From: CAYSRJ01 sp964521865
GTDB taxonomy: Bacteria; Spirochaetota; B62-G9; DRHN01
Reading direction: 5' to 3'
Length of the DNA stretch: 64,000 bases
Assembly: GCA_964521865.1 (NCBI GenBank)
Contig: CAZFTJ010000017.1
Coordinates: 32,740 to 96,739 of the forward strand
Below, piece by piece: positions 56,958-64,000 of the stretch. Position 1 is the stretch's first letter. Every line of letters begins with the position of its first letter. Under the pieces are notes generated by a model. The model saw nothing but the letters and a program-made list of their open reading frames with translations. It ran no database searches and was not told where the DNA came from. Made by a program: the position numbers and the translations under genes.

Positions 56958-57212
56958 TCATATCGGCCGGCCCTGCTCCGGATGGTCCTGAGAGTCGTCA
57001 TCCTCGACCGTGTAGTTGTGCTCGTCGTACTCCTTCATGTGCCGCTCGCGGTTTTTCCCGAATATACCGGCAAGAAGCGAACCGCCCAGGCCGCCGAGTG
57101 GGAGAAAAAGGAAGAAAAAAAACACGTGAAACCGCCTGTATAACCAGTATGTAAGAAGCCCCATCGCGGCAATTCCAAGAACCGCAACCAGAAAACGCCT
57201 TTCTCCGCGCAT
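56958..57212 (-). CDS. Small membrane protein, 84 residues
   Basis: An 84-residue protein with two predicted membrane spans (about residues 6-24 and 28-52) and a charged C-terminus (KNRERHMKEYDEHNYTVEDDD). The ATG has GGAG 5 bases upstream. It lies between two convergent or neighbouring genes with its own site. I do not recognise a family. Confidence 0.55.
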   Translation of the reverse strand: MRGERRFLVAVLGIAAMGLLTYWLYRRFHVFFFFLFLPLGGLGGSLLAGIFGKNRERHMKEYDEHNYTVEDDDSQDHPEQGRPI

Positions 57213-57262
57213 TTTTCTCCACCCCGTTCTTGCCTGGTTTATTAAAGAATATTTTCCGGAAT

Positions 57263-59278
57263 CTATTGCAGAATCGTGATCTCCGTTCTCCTGTTTTTCA
57301 GTCTGCCCTCTTCGGTCTCGTTCGAGGCAATCGGTTTTGTATCTCCGTACCCGACCGTTGTGATACGGGTCGACGACACGCCGTTCTTGATGAGCCAGTC
57401 GGCAACCGAGTTCGACCGCATCTTCGAAAGCTTCATGTTGAATTCGCTGCCGCCCGTCGAATCGGTATGCCCTGCTATTTCGATTCGTATCGAGGGATTT
57501 TCCTGCATCATGGCCAGTAGATTCTGCAGGGTCGGTATTGAGTTCGGCTCCAGGTTCGCGCTGCCTGTCCGGTAGTGTATGCTCCCCACTGTGAGCGTCT
57601 GGCCCGTTGTAGCCCGTGCGAGGGATATCTCGAGCGGCTCGGTGGACAGATCGTCAATCGCCTTCTCGTCCGGAAGTGTGATGGTTTCGAAAGTGTACCC
57701 GCTTGAGGAGAAGATGAGGTCGGTAAAACCTTTTTTCGGCACCTCGATTTCAAAACTGCCTGCGCTGAAATCTTCCTCCTTCTTCTGAACACCGCCGTCC
57801 GCAAGTCTCGTCGTCGCCTCCACCGTGCCGCTCAGAGGCCGCCCCGTGCCCTTTTCCCGTACCTCACCTTTGATAGTCGCCGTTTCGGGTTTCGATCCCG
57901 CAGCCTCGGAGCCTTCCGGGGACACAGCGAGCGCTTCTTCGCCCTCCTTTTTGCCGCCCGTTTCTCCAATTTTCGGACCTGCTGCAATTGTACCCGTTCC
58001 GGTGACTTCTGGCTCCTGTGGTGTTTTGCCTGTTTCAGGCGTTTGTGCTACGGCTGCCGCCTGCTCCTGCTTTAAGACAGCAGCCTCTTTTTGGGCAGGA
58101 CCTTTTAGCACGGCGCCCGGCTTCTCATAACTCGCACTGATAGTGCCGAGAAATTTGCCGTTTCCGAACGCGACGAGCGTGTCGGTTGAAGGAACGAGAG
58201 CGATCCCGCTTGATACCGTGAGCGCGGACGGCTCACCCTCCCCGCTCGTGACACGGTCCACCGTTTTGCCGCTTGCCGCGTCAATCACCGAAAAACCGCC
58301 CGATGCATCCTTGATCGGTATGAACAGGTAGCTTCCCACAGCGGCGAACTGCGTACCGTACGGTGCATTGAAAAGAGGCTGCCAGTTTCCCGTGTCGGGG
58401 TCGATCCTGATAATCGCACCCTCCATGAGAGAGAGGTATAAAACACCCTGTGAAAAAACCGGATGAGAGGCGACCTGCGACCCGAAAATCTTGTTGAGTA
58501 TCCGTTCGCCGGTCTGCCCGTCGAAAACGGCGATCTGATTCCCATATGCAAGGTATATCTTCCCGTCGTATACCACAGGAGAGTAGATGTTCGACACGTT
58601 CGGCAGGGCGACCGACCACCGTATTGTGCCGTCGGATTCGTTCAGGGCGTAGAGAAACGCGCTCTCCTTCTGAAACTCCTTGGAAACCGTGTATACCACG
58701 CCGTTCCAGTACGACGGGAACCCGCCGTACGTGTACACCTTCCTGTTCTCCCACACCATATGCCCGTTTTGAAGCTCCCTGCAGAAAAACCCCTTGCGGT
58801 TGCCGTAGAATATCTTGCCCTCGGCGATCGTTGGGGTACCGTAAAACCCGATGCTCGGATCCCTCCTGCCCCAGAGCACCTTCCCGGTCTTTTCATCCAG
58901 GCAGTACAAAAACCTCCCCGCAGGAAGATACACCTTCCCCTTATACGCCACCACCATGCGCGTGAGCGCTCCCTCCGCCTGAAACTTCCATACCACCGAT
59001 CCGTCCTTCATATCGAGGCAGTAGAGGTTGTTGTCCGTAGAAACCACGTACACCCGCCCGTTGATGCCGACGGGATTATACAAACGCCCCTTGACCTTGA
59101 ACTTCCACAGAACGCTGTCGCCCTCCGGGATGATGCCGTCGTTGTTCCCGGTGAGATACTGATTCCCCATGTAGGTGGGCCAGTTCTCCCGATACACCGA
59201 AAACCCGAGTGACGGGGCGAACAAAAGCAGCACCAGCGCTGTTATACTGATGATTTTATTGTGCATACCTATTTTCAT
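57263..59278 (-). CDS. PQQ-propeller protein with C-terminal OmpA domain
   Basis: A 671-residue exported protein. After a signal peptide (IISITALVLLLFAPSLGFS), residues about 25-370 are a PQQ-like propeller: YVVSTDNNLYCLDMKDGSVVW, VYLPAGRFLYCLDEKTGKVLW, KIYLAYGNQIAVFDGQTGE. A Pro/Glu/Gly-rich linker (about 380-460) and a carboxypeptidase-like beta domain follow, then an OmpA domain (IAGHTDSTGGSEFNMKLSKM) that binds peptidoglycan. The linker is low complexity. The start could be 59278 or the ATG at 59266; no strong ribosome site favours either. Confidence 0.8.
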   Translation of the reverse strand: MKIGMHNKIISITALVLLLFAPSLGFSVYRENWPTYMGNQYLTGNNDGIIPEGDSVLWKFKVKGRLYNPVGINGRVYVVSTDNNLYCLDMKDGSVVWKFQAEGALTRMVVAYKGKVYLPAGRFLYCLDEKTGKVLWGRRDPSIGFYGTPTIAEGKIFYGNRKGFFCRELQNGHMVWENRKVYTYGGFPSYWNGVVYTVSKEFQKESAFLYALNESDGTIRWSVALPNVSNIYSPVVYDGKIYLAYGNQIAVFDGQTGERILNKIFGSQVASHPVFSQGVLYLSLMEGAIIRIDPDTGNWQPLFNAPYGTQFAAVGSYLFIPIKDASGGFSVIDAASGKTVDRVTSGEGEPSALTVSSGIALVPSTDTLVAFGNGKFLGTISASYEKPGAVLKGPAQKEAAVLKQEQAAAVAQTPETGKTPQEPEVTGTGTIAAGPKIGETGGKKEGEEALAVSPEGSEAAGSKPETATIKGEVREKGTGRPLSGTVEATTRLADGGVQKKEEDFSAGSFEIEVPKKGFTDLIFSSSGYTFETITLPDEKAIDDLSTEPLEISLARATTGQTLTVGSIHYRTGSANLEPNSIPTLQNLLAMMQENPSIRIEIAGHTDSTGGSEFNMKLSKMRSNSVADWLIKNGVSSTRITTVGYGDTKPIASNETEEGRLKNRRTEITILQ

Positions 59279-59396
59279 TATATGATTTAATGGGATGAAT
59301 GTCGAGTGGTAATGCAGGCGGCTCATCCGCCGCCATGTGTTGTGGCAGACTCTGTTTGCAGCCCGGTGGGTTATACTATCTTCGTACTATTTTAAC

Positions 59397-59424
59397 TTGA
59401 CTCTCCAGGCAATTCTGATAAAAT
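59397..59424 (+). promoter_or_regulatory. Promoter of tRNA-Asn
   Basis: TTGACT and TAAAAT with 16-base spacing, 23 bases before the tRNA. Confidence 0.6.
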
Positions 59425-59447
59425 TCAATACGGAAAGAATCACATAT

Positions 59448-59520
59448 TCCCCTGTAGCTCAGTTGGTAGAGCGGATGACTGTTAATCATCATGTCACAGG
59501 TTCGAGTCCTGTCGGGGGAG
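59448..59520 (+). tRNA. tRNA-Asn (anticodon GTT)
   Basis: Acceptor TCCCCTG/CGGGGGA, anticodon stem GATGA/TCATC with loop CTGTTAA (anticodon GTT), T arm ACAGG-TTCGAGT-CCTGT. Discriminator base G; CCA is not encoded. The 3' end is the left boundary of the mobile island: its last five bases are the first of the 210-bp inverted repeat. Confidence 0.95.
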
Positions 59521-60910
59521 AACTCAGATTTAAAGTCCCGTGGACCACGGGACTTATTTTTTCGGTTTTAAAAGAGGGGGGAGGGGGGGAGGTTTTTAAA
59601 AAACCCTCTGAAACAAAATCCTTTCCAAAATTGTTTATATAATAAAGAGTTAAGGCGATTTGATCTTTTGCATAATCGATCTGTTTGATGAACTTTTTCA
59701 CCCAGATATTCTTTTCGACCCCTTTTTTATCTGAGAGTCCACTCAAAAAGATTTTCAAAGAATTTTCGAAGGTTTCAGATGAAAACGGAGGGCATACTTC
59801 CGGTGGTTCGAGTCCCGTTTGGTCATCGGATTTATCGCTGTTAAGCTTATATATCAAGCTATCGATGTAATGTTTATCCAGTGAGATCCTCTCTAGGTTT
59901 TCGAATATATAATTTTCCAGTCGTGGCGCACTTACATGCCTTGTACTGCATGACTGCCAGTCATATTTAAAGGTCTTGGTGCACCGGTAGTAATAATAGC
60001 GATTTCTTTTACCATTATTCTTTTTATTCGTGAAACAGGGCGTCATTTTTGAACCGCATTCACTGCACTTAAGTATACCTCCAAGAGGGAAATTTTTATA
60101 TAATCTCATGAACCTTTCCTTCTGTTTATGCACTTGCTGTGCGAGCTCGTATACCTCCTCAGAGATTATAGGCTCGTGAAGCCCCTGGTAAGTATTTCCT
60201 CCATAATGAACTTTACCCACGTAAGCAACGTTTCGGAGTATTCGCCAAATACTACTTTTTGAAATCATGGCGCCTTTTCGATCAACAATCTCTTTCTCCT
60301 TCAAAATTTTATAAACAAATGCCAGAGATCCATACTCGATGTAGTAAGTATATATAGCCCTTACAACTTCTGCTTCTCTTTCGTCTATTATTAATTTTTT
60401 ATCTCTCCTTCCATATCCATAGGGGGCTGTTCCACCATTCCACAATCCTTTCTGTGCTCTTTGGTACATTTTATCTTTTGTTCGTTCGCTGGCAAGCTCA
60501 CGTTCAAACTGTGCAAACGTAAGCAACATATTTCTCATAAGTCTGCCGGAAGGTGTGGAAGTATCAAACCTTTCAGTTACAGAGATAAAACTAACCCCAT
60601 GCTCTTCGAAGAAATCCATGATTTGATAGAAGTCTTTAGGAGATCGCGTCAACCTGTCAATCTTATATACAATAACAATATTGATCCTCCCTTCTTTAAT
60701 ATCTTGAAACATCTGATCTAGTGCAGGTCTATCCAAGTTCGCACCAGTAAACCCAGGATCCGAATACGTTTTATAAACAACCATATTTTCTTGACTGTTA
60801 ATGAATGATCGTATCTTATCTTCCTGGGTCTCACACGAATTATATTCAATTTCGACCTGATTATTGGTACTCACTCTAGTATAAATCGCACATTGTAAAC
60901 ACTCTTTCAT
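59489..60910 (-). CDS. Serine recombinase of the island
   Basis: A 473-residue large serine recombinase. The catalytic domain (residues 1-150) has YTRVSTNN with Ser14 as nucleophile, then VYKIDRLTR and SERTKDKMYQRAQKG; a recombinase domain follows, and a zinc ribbon CSECGSKM plus YRCTKTFKYDWQSC. The last 78 residues lie in the left inverted repeat. The end runs through the tRNA terminator and into the tRNA gene on the opposite strand (SSPPTGLEPVT), so the natural stop may have been lost on integration. ATG start with AGGA 7-8 bases upstream. AT-rich relative to the host. Confidence 0.9.
   Translation of the reverse strand: MKECLQCAIYTRVSTNNQVEIEYNSCETQEDKIRSFINSQENMVVYKTYSDPGFTGANLDRPALDQMFQDIKEGRINIVIVYKIDRLTRSPKDFYQIMDFFEEHGVSFISVTERFDTSTPSGRLMRNMLLTFAQFERELASERTKDKMYQRAQKGLWNGGTAPYGYGRRDKKLIIDEREAEVVRAIYTYYIEYGSLAFVYKILKEKEIVDRKGAMISKSSIWRILRNVAYVGKVHYGGNTYQGLHEPIISEEVYELAQQVHKQKERFMRLYKNFPLGGILKCSECGSKMTPCFTNKKNNGKRNRYYYYRCTKTFKYDWQSCSTRHVSAPRLENYIFENLERISLDKHYIDSLIYKLNSDKSDDQTGLEPPEVCPPFSSETFENSLKIFLSGLSDKKGVEKNIWVKKFIKQIDYAKDQIALTLYYINNFGKDFVSEGFLKTSPPPPSFKTEKISPVVHGTLNLSSPPTGLEPVT
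59516..59725 (+). repeat. Left 210-bp inverted repeat
   Basis: Identical, base by base as far as I can read it, to the reverse complement of 63745-63954. It contains the last 5 bases of tRNA-Asn, the terminator and the 3' coding end of the recombinase. Confidence 0.9.
59533..59562 (+). terminator. Terminator of tRNA-Asn
   Basis: A 10-bp stem AAGTCCCGTG/CACGGGACTT with a 3-base loop, followed by ATTTTTT. The copy in the right repeat (63915-63937) faces the other way. Confidence 0.8.
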
Positions 60911-61051
60911 ATAAAATCCTATAAAATAATAGTGATCTTAGAATTCATTGTATAGCATGTATGAAAAATTATGTGTGTTGATAAGCACCTTTCTTTATTA
61001 TTTCTCTAATAAGCGAATTAATTAATAAGTTTGAATTCATAAAACATTTAT

Positions 61052-63427
61052 TTATAATTTTAATTCTAAATACTGTTTAATTTTACTTTTTAGTTCATTC
61101 CAACTAGTGGGTCCGTCTTTTGGATAATGGGCTAATCCACCTGTACTACAATAGTTATAAATTTGTAGGATTACATCCTTATTGTTAATTAGATTCTCTA
61201 ATTTTACTTTTCCTTTACCAGTAAAAGTTTCAATCATATTTGTGAGACTTTCTTGAGAATAGCCAAAATAATCTTCTTTTATTTTTGTTTCTAGACAAAA
61301 GCGAAGTTTTTGACCAAAAACGACTATATTCTCATTAGAACCGTCATAGGTATCAATATTTTTAAAATCAGTTTCGAAAGAACTATAAATGGTTTCTCTT
61401 TTTTTAGGAATATAATGAATTGAGGAAGATCGCTGTGTTTTAAATATATAATAGAGGTTTCTGTTTTTAAATTGTTTTCGACAAAACTCTCTAAACAAAG
61501 GATCACAAGTAAACATAAACATTTGAGTAAACTTAGCCGTCTCTCGCTCTGTTACTTCAGTTGTTGATTTACGTTTTCCTGCATCAAAACTAGTTATTGG
61601 ATCATCAAGAATAATAATTTTATCGGGATCATTTTCTTTTCTCAACTGAGCAAAAAAGAAAGCCATTGCAATAACTTGTTTCTCACCTTCACTGAGAGTT
61701 TTAGTACAATCCTCCTCATTATAAATTACCTTAAAGCCACATTGGGCTGGATCTTTAATATTTCTTCTATCGTAATTTGCTTCTCCGCATATATCAAATA
61801 TATCCATTGATGGGCATAGCTCTTTTACAAATCCTTTAATTAGGTCGAAATATTCTGAAACAAATTCTTTAAACTTCGAGATTATTTTTTCTTTTAAAGT
61901 TTGATAAATTCTCTCAAGAGAATCTGCTATCTTTTCATTACTTTTGTATATATCTGTTGCATTAAAATAGTTATGAAAAGATTCCAAATTATCGAGGTAA
62001 AAGATTTTAGTTTCTAACTTTTTTATTTCCTTTTGTAGACCTTTTTTCTTGATTTCTAATTTTCCCTCAGTCGCATCTTTTTTTAATTGCCTGATCATTA
62101 CATTATTTTTATCAACTATTTCATTATATTGTTTAATAGTATTGTTAGTGAGCTCAATTACATACTTTAACTTTTCAATTAATGAGCCATCCATTTTATC
62201 CAATAATTTCTTCTCTTTTTCTTGCACTAAAGTTATTTCATGGTTAAGGATATTTTTATTATCCATATTAATTTCAACTTGCGGTAAGTCTTTGATATTT
62301 GATAAATAATTTTTTGCATTATTTAATCTGTTACTATTAATTAATGGAGGTTGTATTTCTTTTAATTTTTGAAGTATATGTTTATATTTGTTGAGCGAAG
62401 ATTGTACCTTTTTTTCTTCAAGAGCAAAAGCTTCGTCAAATATTTTCTGATAGTCCTTTATGATTTTTATATAATCGCCATTTTTTATTAATTGCTCGCA
62501 AAAAGGGCATAAATTAATATTATTTTCAATTAAAGATAATCCCTGTTCAATGAAACCCTTTTTACCTTCGATTTTTTTTAAGGTTTCTTGTACCCCTCTT
62601 GAAACAGTAAATGAAAACAGATTATTAGGGTTAATTATTACCTTTTTCTTTTTATCATTTAGTACTACCGTGACAGTTAAAGAAAAAGTATCTTGTATTT
62701 TAGAAAGTTCACTTAATTCATCAATTTTGTCCTTCTCGTTTATTGCTTTTTCAATATCCTTTAGCTTAATTTCGTTATTTGATAGCTCTTCTTTTTCTGA
62801 TACTAATTTACTTTTATTTAATACTTTAATTTTTGACCTGTTTTTCTCAAGATCCTGATAAGTCATATTCACACTTTTTAATAAGTTTGAGATTTTTATT
62901 CTTTCGTTTTCAAGGAACTGTTTATTTTTATCACGTATTAAATTTTTTGTTGAATTTACTTTATCAATTTCTTTGTTATATGCCCCAAAATTACCTAAAT
63001 ATATAATATTTCTACCACGTTGTTGGCGCCGTTGAGCTGTATCAAGCATTTCAGTACCTATAGAATGGACATATTGTTCGATAAATTTCTTGTCAAAAAC
63101 ATAGAATATGTCATTCAATTTACTATTAGTCCAATCATCGCCATTAAATACAACTTTTGAGTTTTTTTCTAAAAGAATTTCAATTTTTTGAGGATCTTTT
63201 TGCAGATCCCAGTGTTTCCTGATTTCAATATCTTGCCCATTCAATGATTTAAATATCTTTATGATGTTAGTTTTTCCATTTGCATTTTCTGCATAAAAGA
63301 TATTGTTTTTTTTAAATACATCATCTGGGGTTTTTATTTTATTTCCTTTTGCTGGGTTGATTTTATCCCAATTAAAATATGAATAAGAAAAGGCATTGTT
63401 TATTTCACTGATTTTTTTTATCTTCAT
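61052..63427 (-). CDS. RloC/PrrC-like AAA ATPase (putative anticodon nuclease)
   Basis: A 791-residue ATPase of the AAA_13 family (SMC-like). Walker A is YAENANGKTN (residues 45-54); a long coiled coil (150-530) is broken by a CPFC pair at 307-310, like the zinc hook of RloC; the ABC signature is TLSEGEKQV (577-585), and Walker B is IIILDDP (604-610). The C-terminal 100 residues hold R709-x3-E713 and H767, the same kind of residues as the Arg-Glu-His triad of PrrC/RloC anticodon nucleases, although the Glu to His gap is longer. It is probably an antiphage tRNA-cutting enzyme. ATG at 63427 preferred over a TTG at 63442. Confidence 0.75.
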   Translation of the reverse strand: MKIKKISEINNAFSYSYFNWDKINPAKGNKIKTPDDVFKKNNIFYAENANGKTNIIKIFKSLNGQDIEIRKHWDLQKDPQKIEILLEKNSKVVFNGDDWTNSKLNDIFYVFDKKFIEQYVHSIGTEMLDTAQRRQQRGRNIIYLGNFGAYNKEIDKVNSTKNLIRDKNKQFLENERIKISNLLKSVNMTYQDLEKNRSKIKVLNKSKLVSEKEELSNNEIKLKDIEKAINEKDKIDELSELSKIQDTFSLTVTVVLNDKKKKVIINPNNLFSFTVSRGVQETLKKIEGKKGFIEQGLSLIENNINLCPFCEQLIKNGDYIKIIKDYQKIFDEAFALEEKKVQSSLNKYKHILQKLKEIQPPLINSNRLNNAKNYLSNIKDLPQVEINMDNKNILNHEITLVQEKEKKLLDKMDGSLIEKLKYVIELTNNTIKQYNEIVDKNNVMIRQLKKDATEGKLEIKKKGLQKEIKKLETKIFYLDNLESFHNYFNATDIYKSNEKIADSLERIYQTLKEKIISKFKEFVSEYFDLIKGFVKELCPSMDIFDICGEANYDRRNIKDPAQCGFKVIYNEEDCTKTLSEGEKQVIAMAFFFAQLRKENDPDKIIILDDPITSFDAGKRKSTTEVTERETAKFTQMFMFTCDPLFREFCRKQFKNRNLYYIFKTQRSSSIHYIPKKRETIYSSFETDFKNIDTYDGSNENIVVFGQKLRFCLETKIKEDYFGYSQESLTNMIETFTGKGKVKLENLINNKDVILQIYNYCSTGGLAHYPKDGPTSWNELKSKIKQYLELKL

Positions 63428-63572
63428 TGTCTTTACATTCAAAACTTAAAAGGTGTGATTTAACCATTTCTTTAACAATTTCTTCTGGTGTATTTTGTTT
63501 TTTAAGAAATTGTAAAACTTTTGCATCTTTCTTGTTTATTTCATTTTTAATTAGATCAATTAACGGTTCCAT
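63405..63572 (-). CDS. Small ORF upstream of the ATPase, 55 residues
   Basis: A 55-residue ORF from ATG 63572 to TGA 63407-63405, overlapping the ATPase start by 23 bases. The product is helical and highly charged (begins MEPLIDLIKNEINKKDAKVL, ends ECKDNEDKKNQ). It lies right after a good promoter, in the same AT-rich composition. It may regulate the ATPase or couple its translation; I recognise no family. Confidence 0.55.
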   Translation of the reverse strand: MEPLIDLIKNEINKKDAKVLQFLKKQNTPEEIVKEMVKSHLLSFECKDNEDKKNQ

Positions 63573-63670
63573 ATAGCTTTATTATTTAAAATGAAAATTT
63601 TTTTACAGAAGTTATATTACTCATTTTATTGAAAATTAGTGTGTACACGATTGATCTTTTTATAATAATA

Positions 63671-63699
63671 ATTGTATTCTTTTTAAATTATTTTATCAA
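63671..63699 (-). promoter_or_regulatory. Promoter of the ATPase operon
   Basis: TTGATA (63699-63694) and TACAAT (63676-63671), 17-base spacer, minus strand. Confidence 0.6.
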
Positions 63700-63744
63700 A
63701 TTTTGTTTAATATCATATATAGCTGTTTTTGACTTATCTATTAG

Positions 63745-63954
63745 AAAGGGGTCGAAAAGAATATCTGGGTGAAAAAGTTCATCAAACAGATCGATTATGC
63801 AAAAGATCAAATCGCCTTAACTCTTTATTATATAAACAATTTTGGAAAGGATTTTGTTTCAGAGGGTTTTTTAAAAACCTCCCCCCCTCCCCCCTCTTTT
63901 AAAACCGAAAAAATAAGTCCCGTGGTCCACGGGACTTTAAATCTGAGTTCTCCC
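63745..63954 (-). repeat. Right 210-bp inverted repeat
   Basis: Reverse-complement copy of 59516-59725. On the plus strand it encodes the last part of the recombinase without its beginning (KNIWVKKFIKQIDYAKDQI onward), now reading into different flanking sequence. Confidence 0.9.
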
Positions 63955-64000
63955 AGCACAGAATGGACACGAACTATTACCATAGTTTTACCAAATACAA

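Larger units (their letters stand above)
59516..63954. mobile_element. tRNA-Asn-linked island with 210-bp inverted ends
   Basis: A 4.4-kb AT-rich island. It starts inside tRNA-Asn, ends in a perfect inverted copy of its first 210 bases, and carries a serine recombinase, a RloC/PrrC-like ATPase and a small ORF. Base composition differs sharply from the host. The right boundary depends on where the copy is taken to end; host or other element sequence follows for 46 bases. Confidence 0.75.

Noticed and set aside
63660..63744. Full second recombinase gene at the right repeat
   Set aside because: Only the repeated 3' end is present; upstream sequence is the AT-rich promoter region of the ATPase operon.

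Overview
The window is about 64 kb of a Gram-negative, roughly 50% GC chromosome carrying bacterial housekeeping genes, many lipoproteins, and one AT-rich mobile island at the right end. The best guess is an anaerobic spirochaete, held with moderate confidence. Pointers are the tmk-yaaR-ricT cluster with a bactofilin and a membrane M23 peptidase, a PilZ protein with a long N-terminal region, TPR, PEGA, FecR and OmpA envelope proteins, a trypanosome/spirochaete-type phosphofructokinase, an oxygen-sensitive glycyl-radical enzyme, and Rex redox control. The assignment is inference; no rRNA is present.

Layout. 1-4.1 kb (+): end of a UPF0261 (Tm-1-like) gene, a PEP-hydrolase-family TIM barrel, an MFS transporter and a D12-class adenine methylase. 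4.3-8.1 kb (-): ricT, yaaR-like, tmk, bactofilin, M23 peptidase. 8.2-16.9 kb: TatD nuclease (+), then a minus-strand run with a TPR/Mrr-like protein, macrodomain protein, HTH-receiver regulator, apgM, ftsY, PEGA lipid/envelope protein and prfB with its +1 frameshift. 17-20.4 kb: folC, a TPR-like protein, rex. 20.5-25.1 kb: tRNA-Ala(CGC), a FecR/OmpA lipoprotein and a broken propeller lipoprotein. 25.2-30.3 kb: an operon of glycyl-radical activase, glycyl-radical enzyme, ROK kinase and DeoR regulator, with operator-like repeats at its promoter. 30.4-43.0 kb: lipoprotein, glycosyltransferase, metX-metW, lepB, PilZ protein, TerB/J-domain protein, UVR-motif protein, gcvH, phosphohexomutase and phosphofructokinase. 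43.3-47.7 kb (+): a 56-residue ORF, SAM hydroxide adenosyltransferase, serS, the N-terminal barrel of IspG, and a xylose-isomerase-like barrel. 47.7-59.3 kb: propeller lipoprotein, an iron-type ABC importer, a frameshifted sorbosone-dehydrogenase-like gene, the second half of IspG, a beta-hydroxyacid dehydrogenase and a PQQ-propeller/OmpA protein. 59.4-64 kb: tRNA-Asn(GTT) followed by an island with a serine recombinase and a RloC/PrrC-like ATPase.

Two observations stand out. First, IspG (GcpE) of the MEP isoprenoid pathway is split: the catalytic TIM barrel is one gene in the serS operon, while a degenerate second barrel plus the 4Fe-4S domain is a separate gene with its own promoter about 8 kb away on the other strand. 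Second, the island is bounded by perfect 210-bp inverted repeats that begin in the last 5 bases of tRNA-Asn and contain the 3' end of the recombinase gene, so inversion of the 4-kb core would rebuild an intact recombinase in either orientation.

Regulation visible in the sequence: good sigma70-type promoters precede the M23 gene, the HTH-receiver gene, rex, both tRNAs, the glycyl-radical operon, the ABC binding protein, the IspG C-terminal gene and the island operon. Two families of short palindromic repeats are scattered through intergenic regions.
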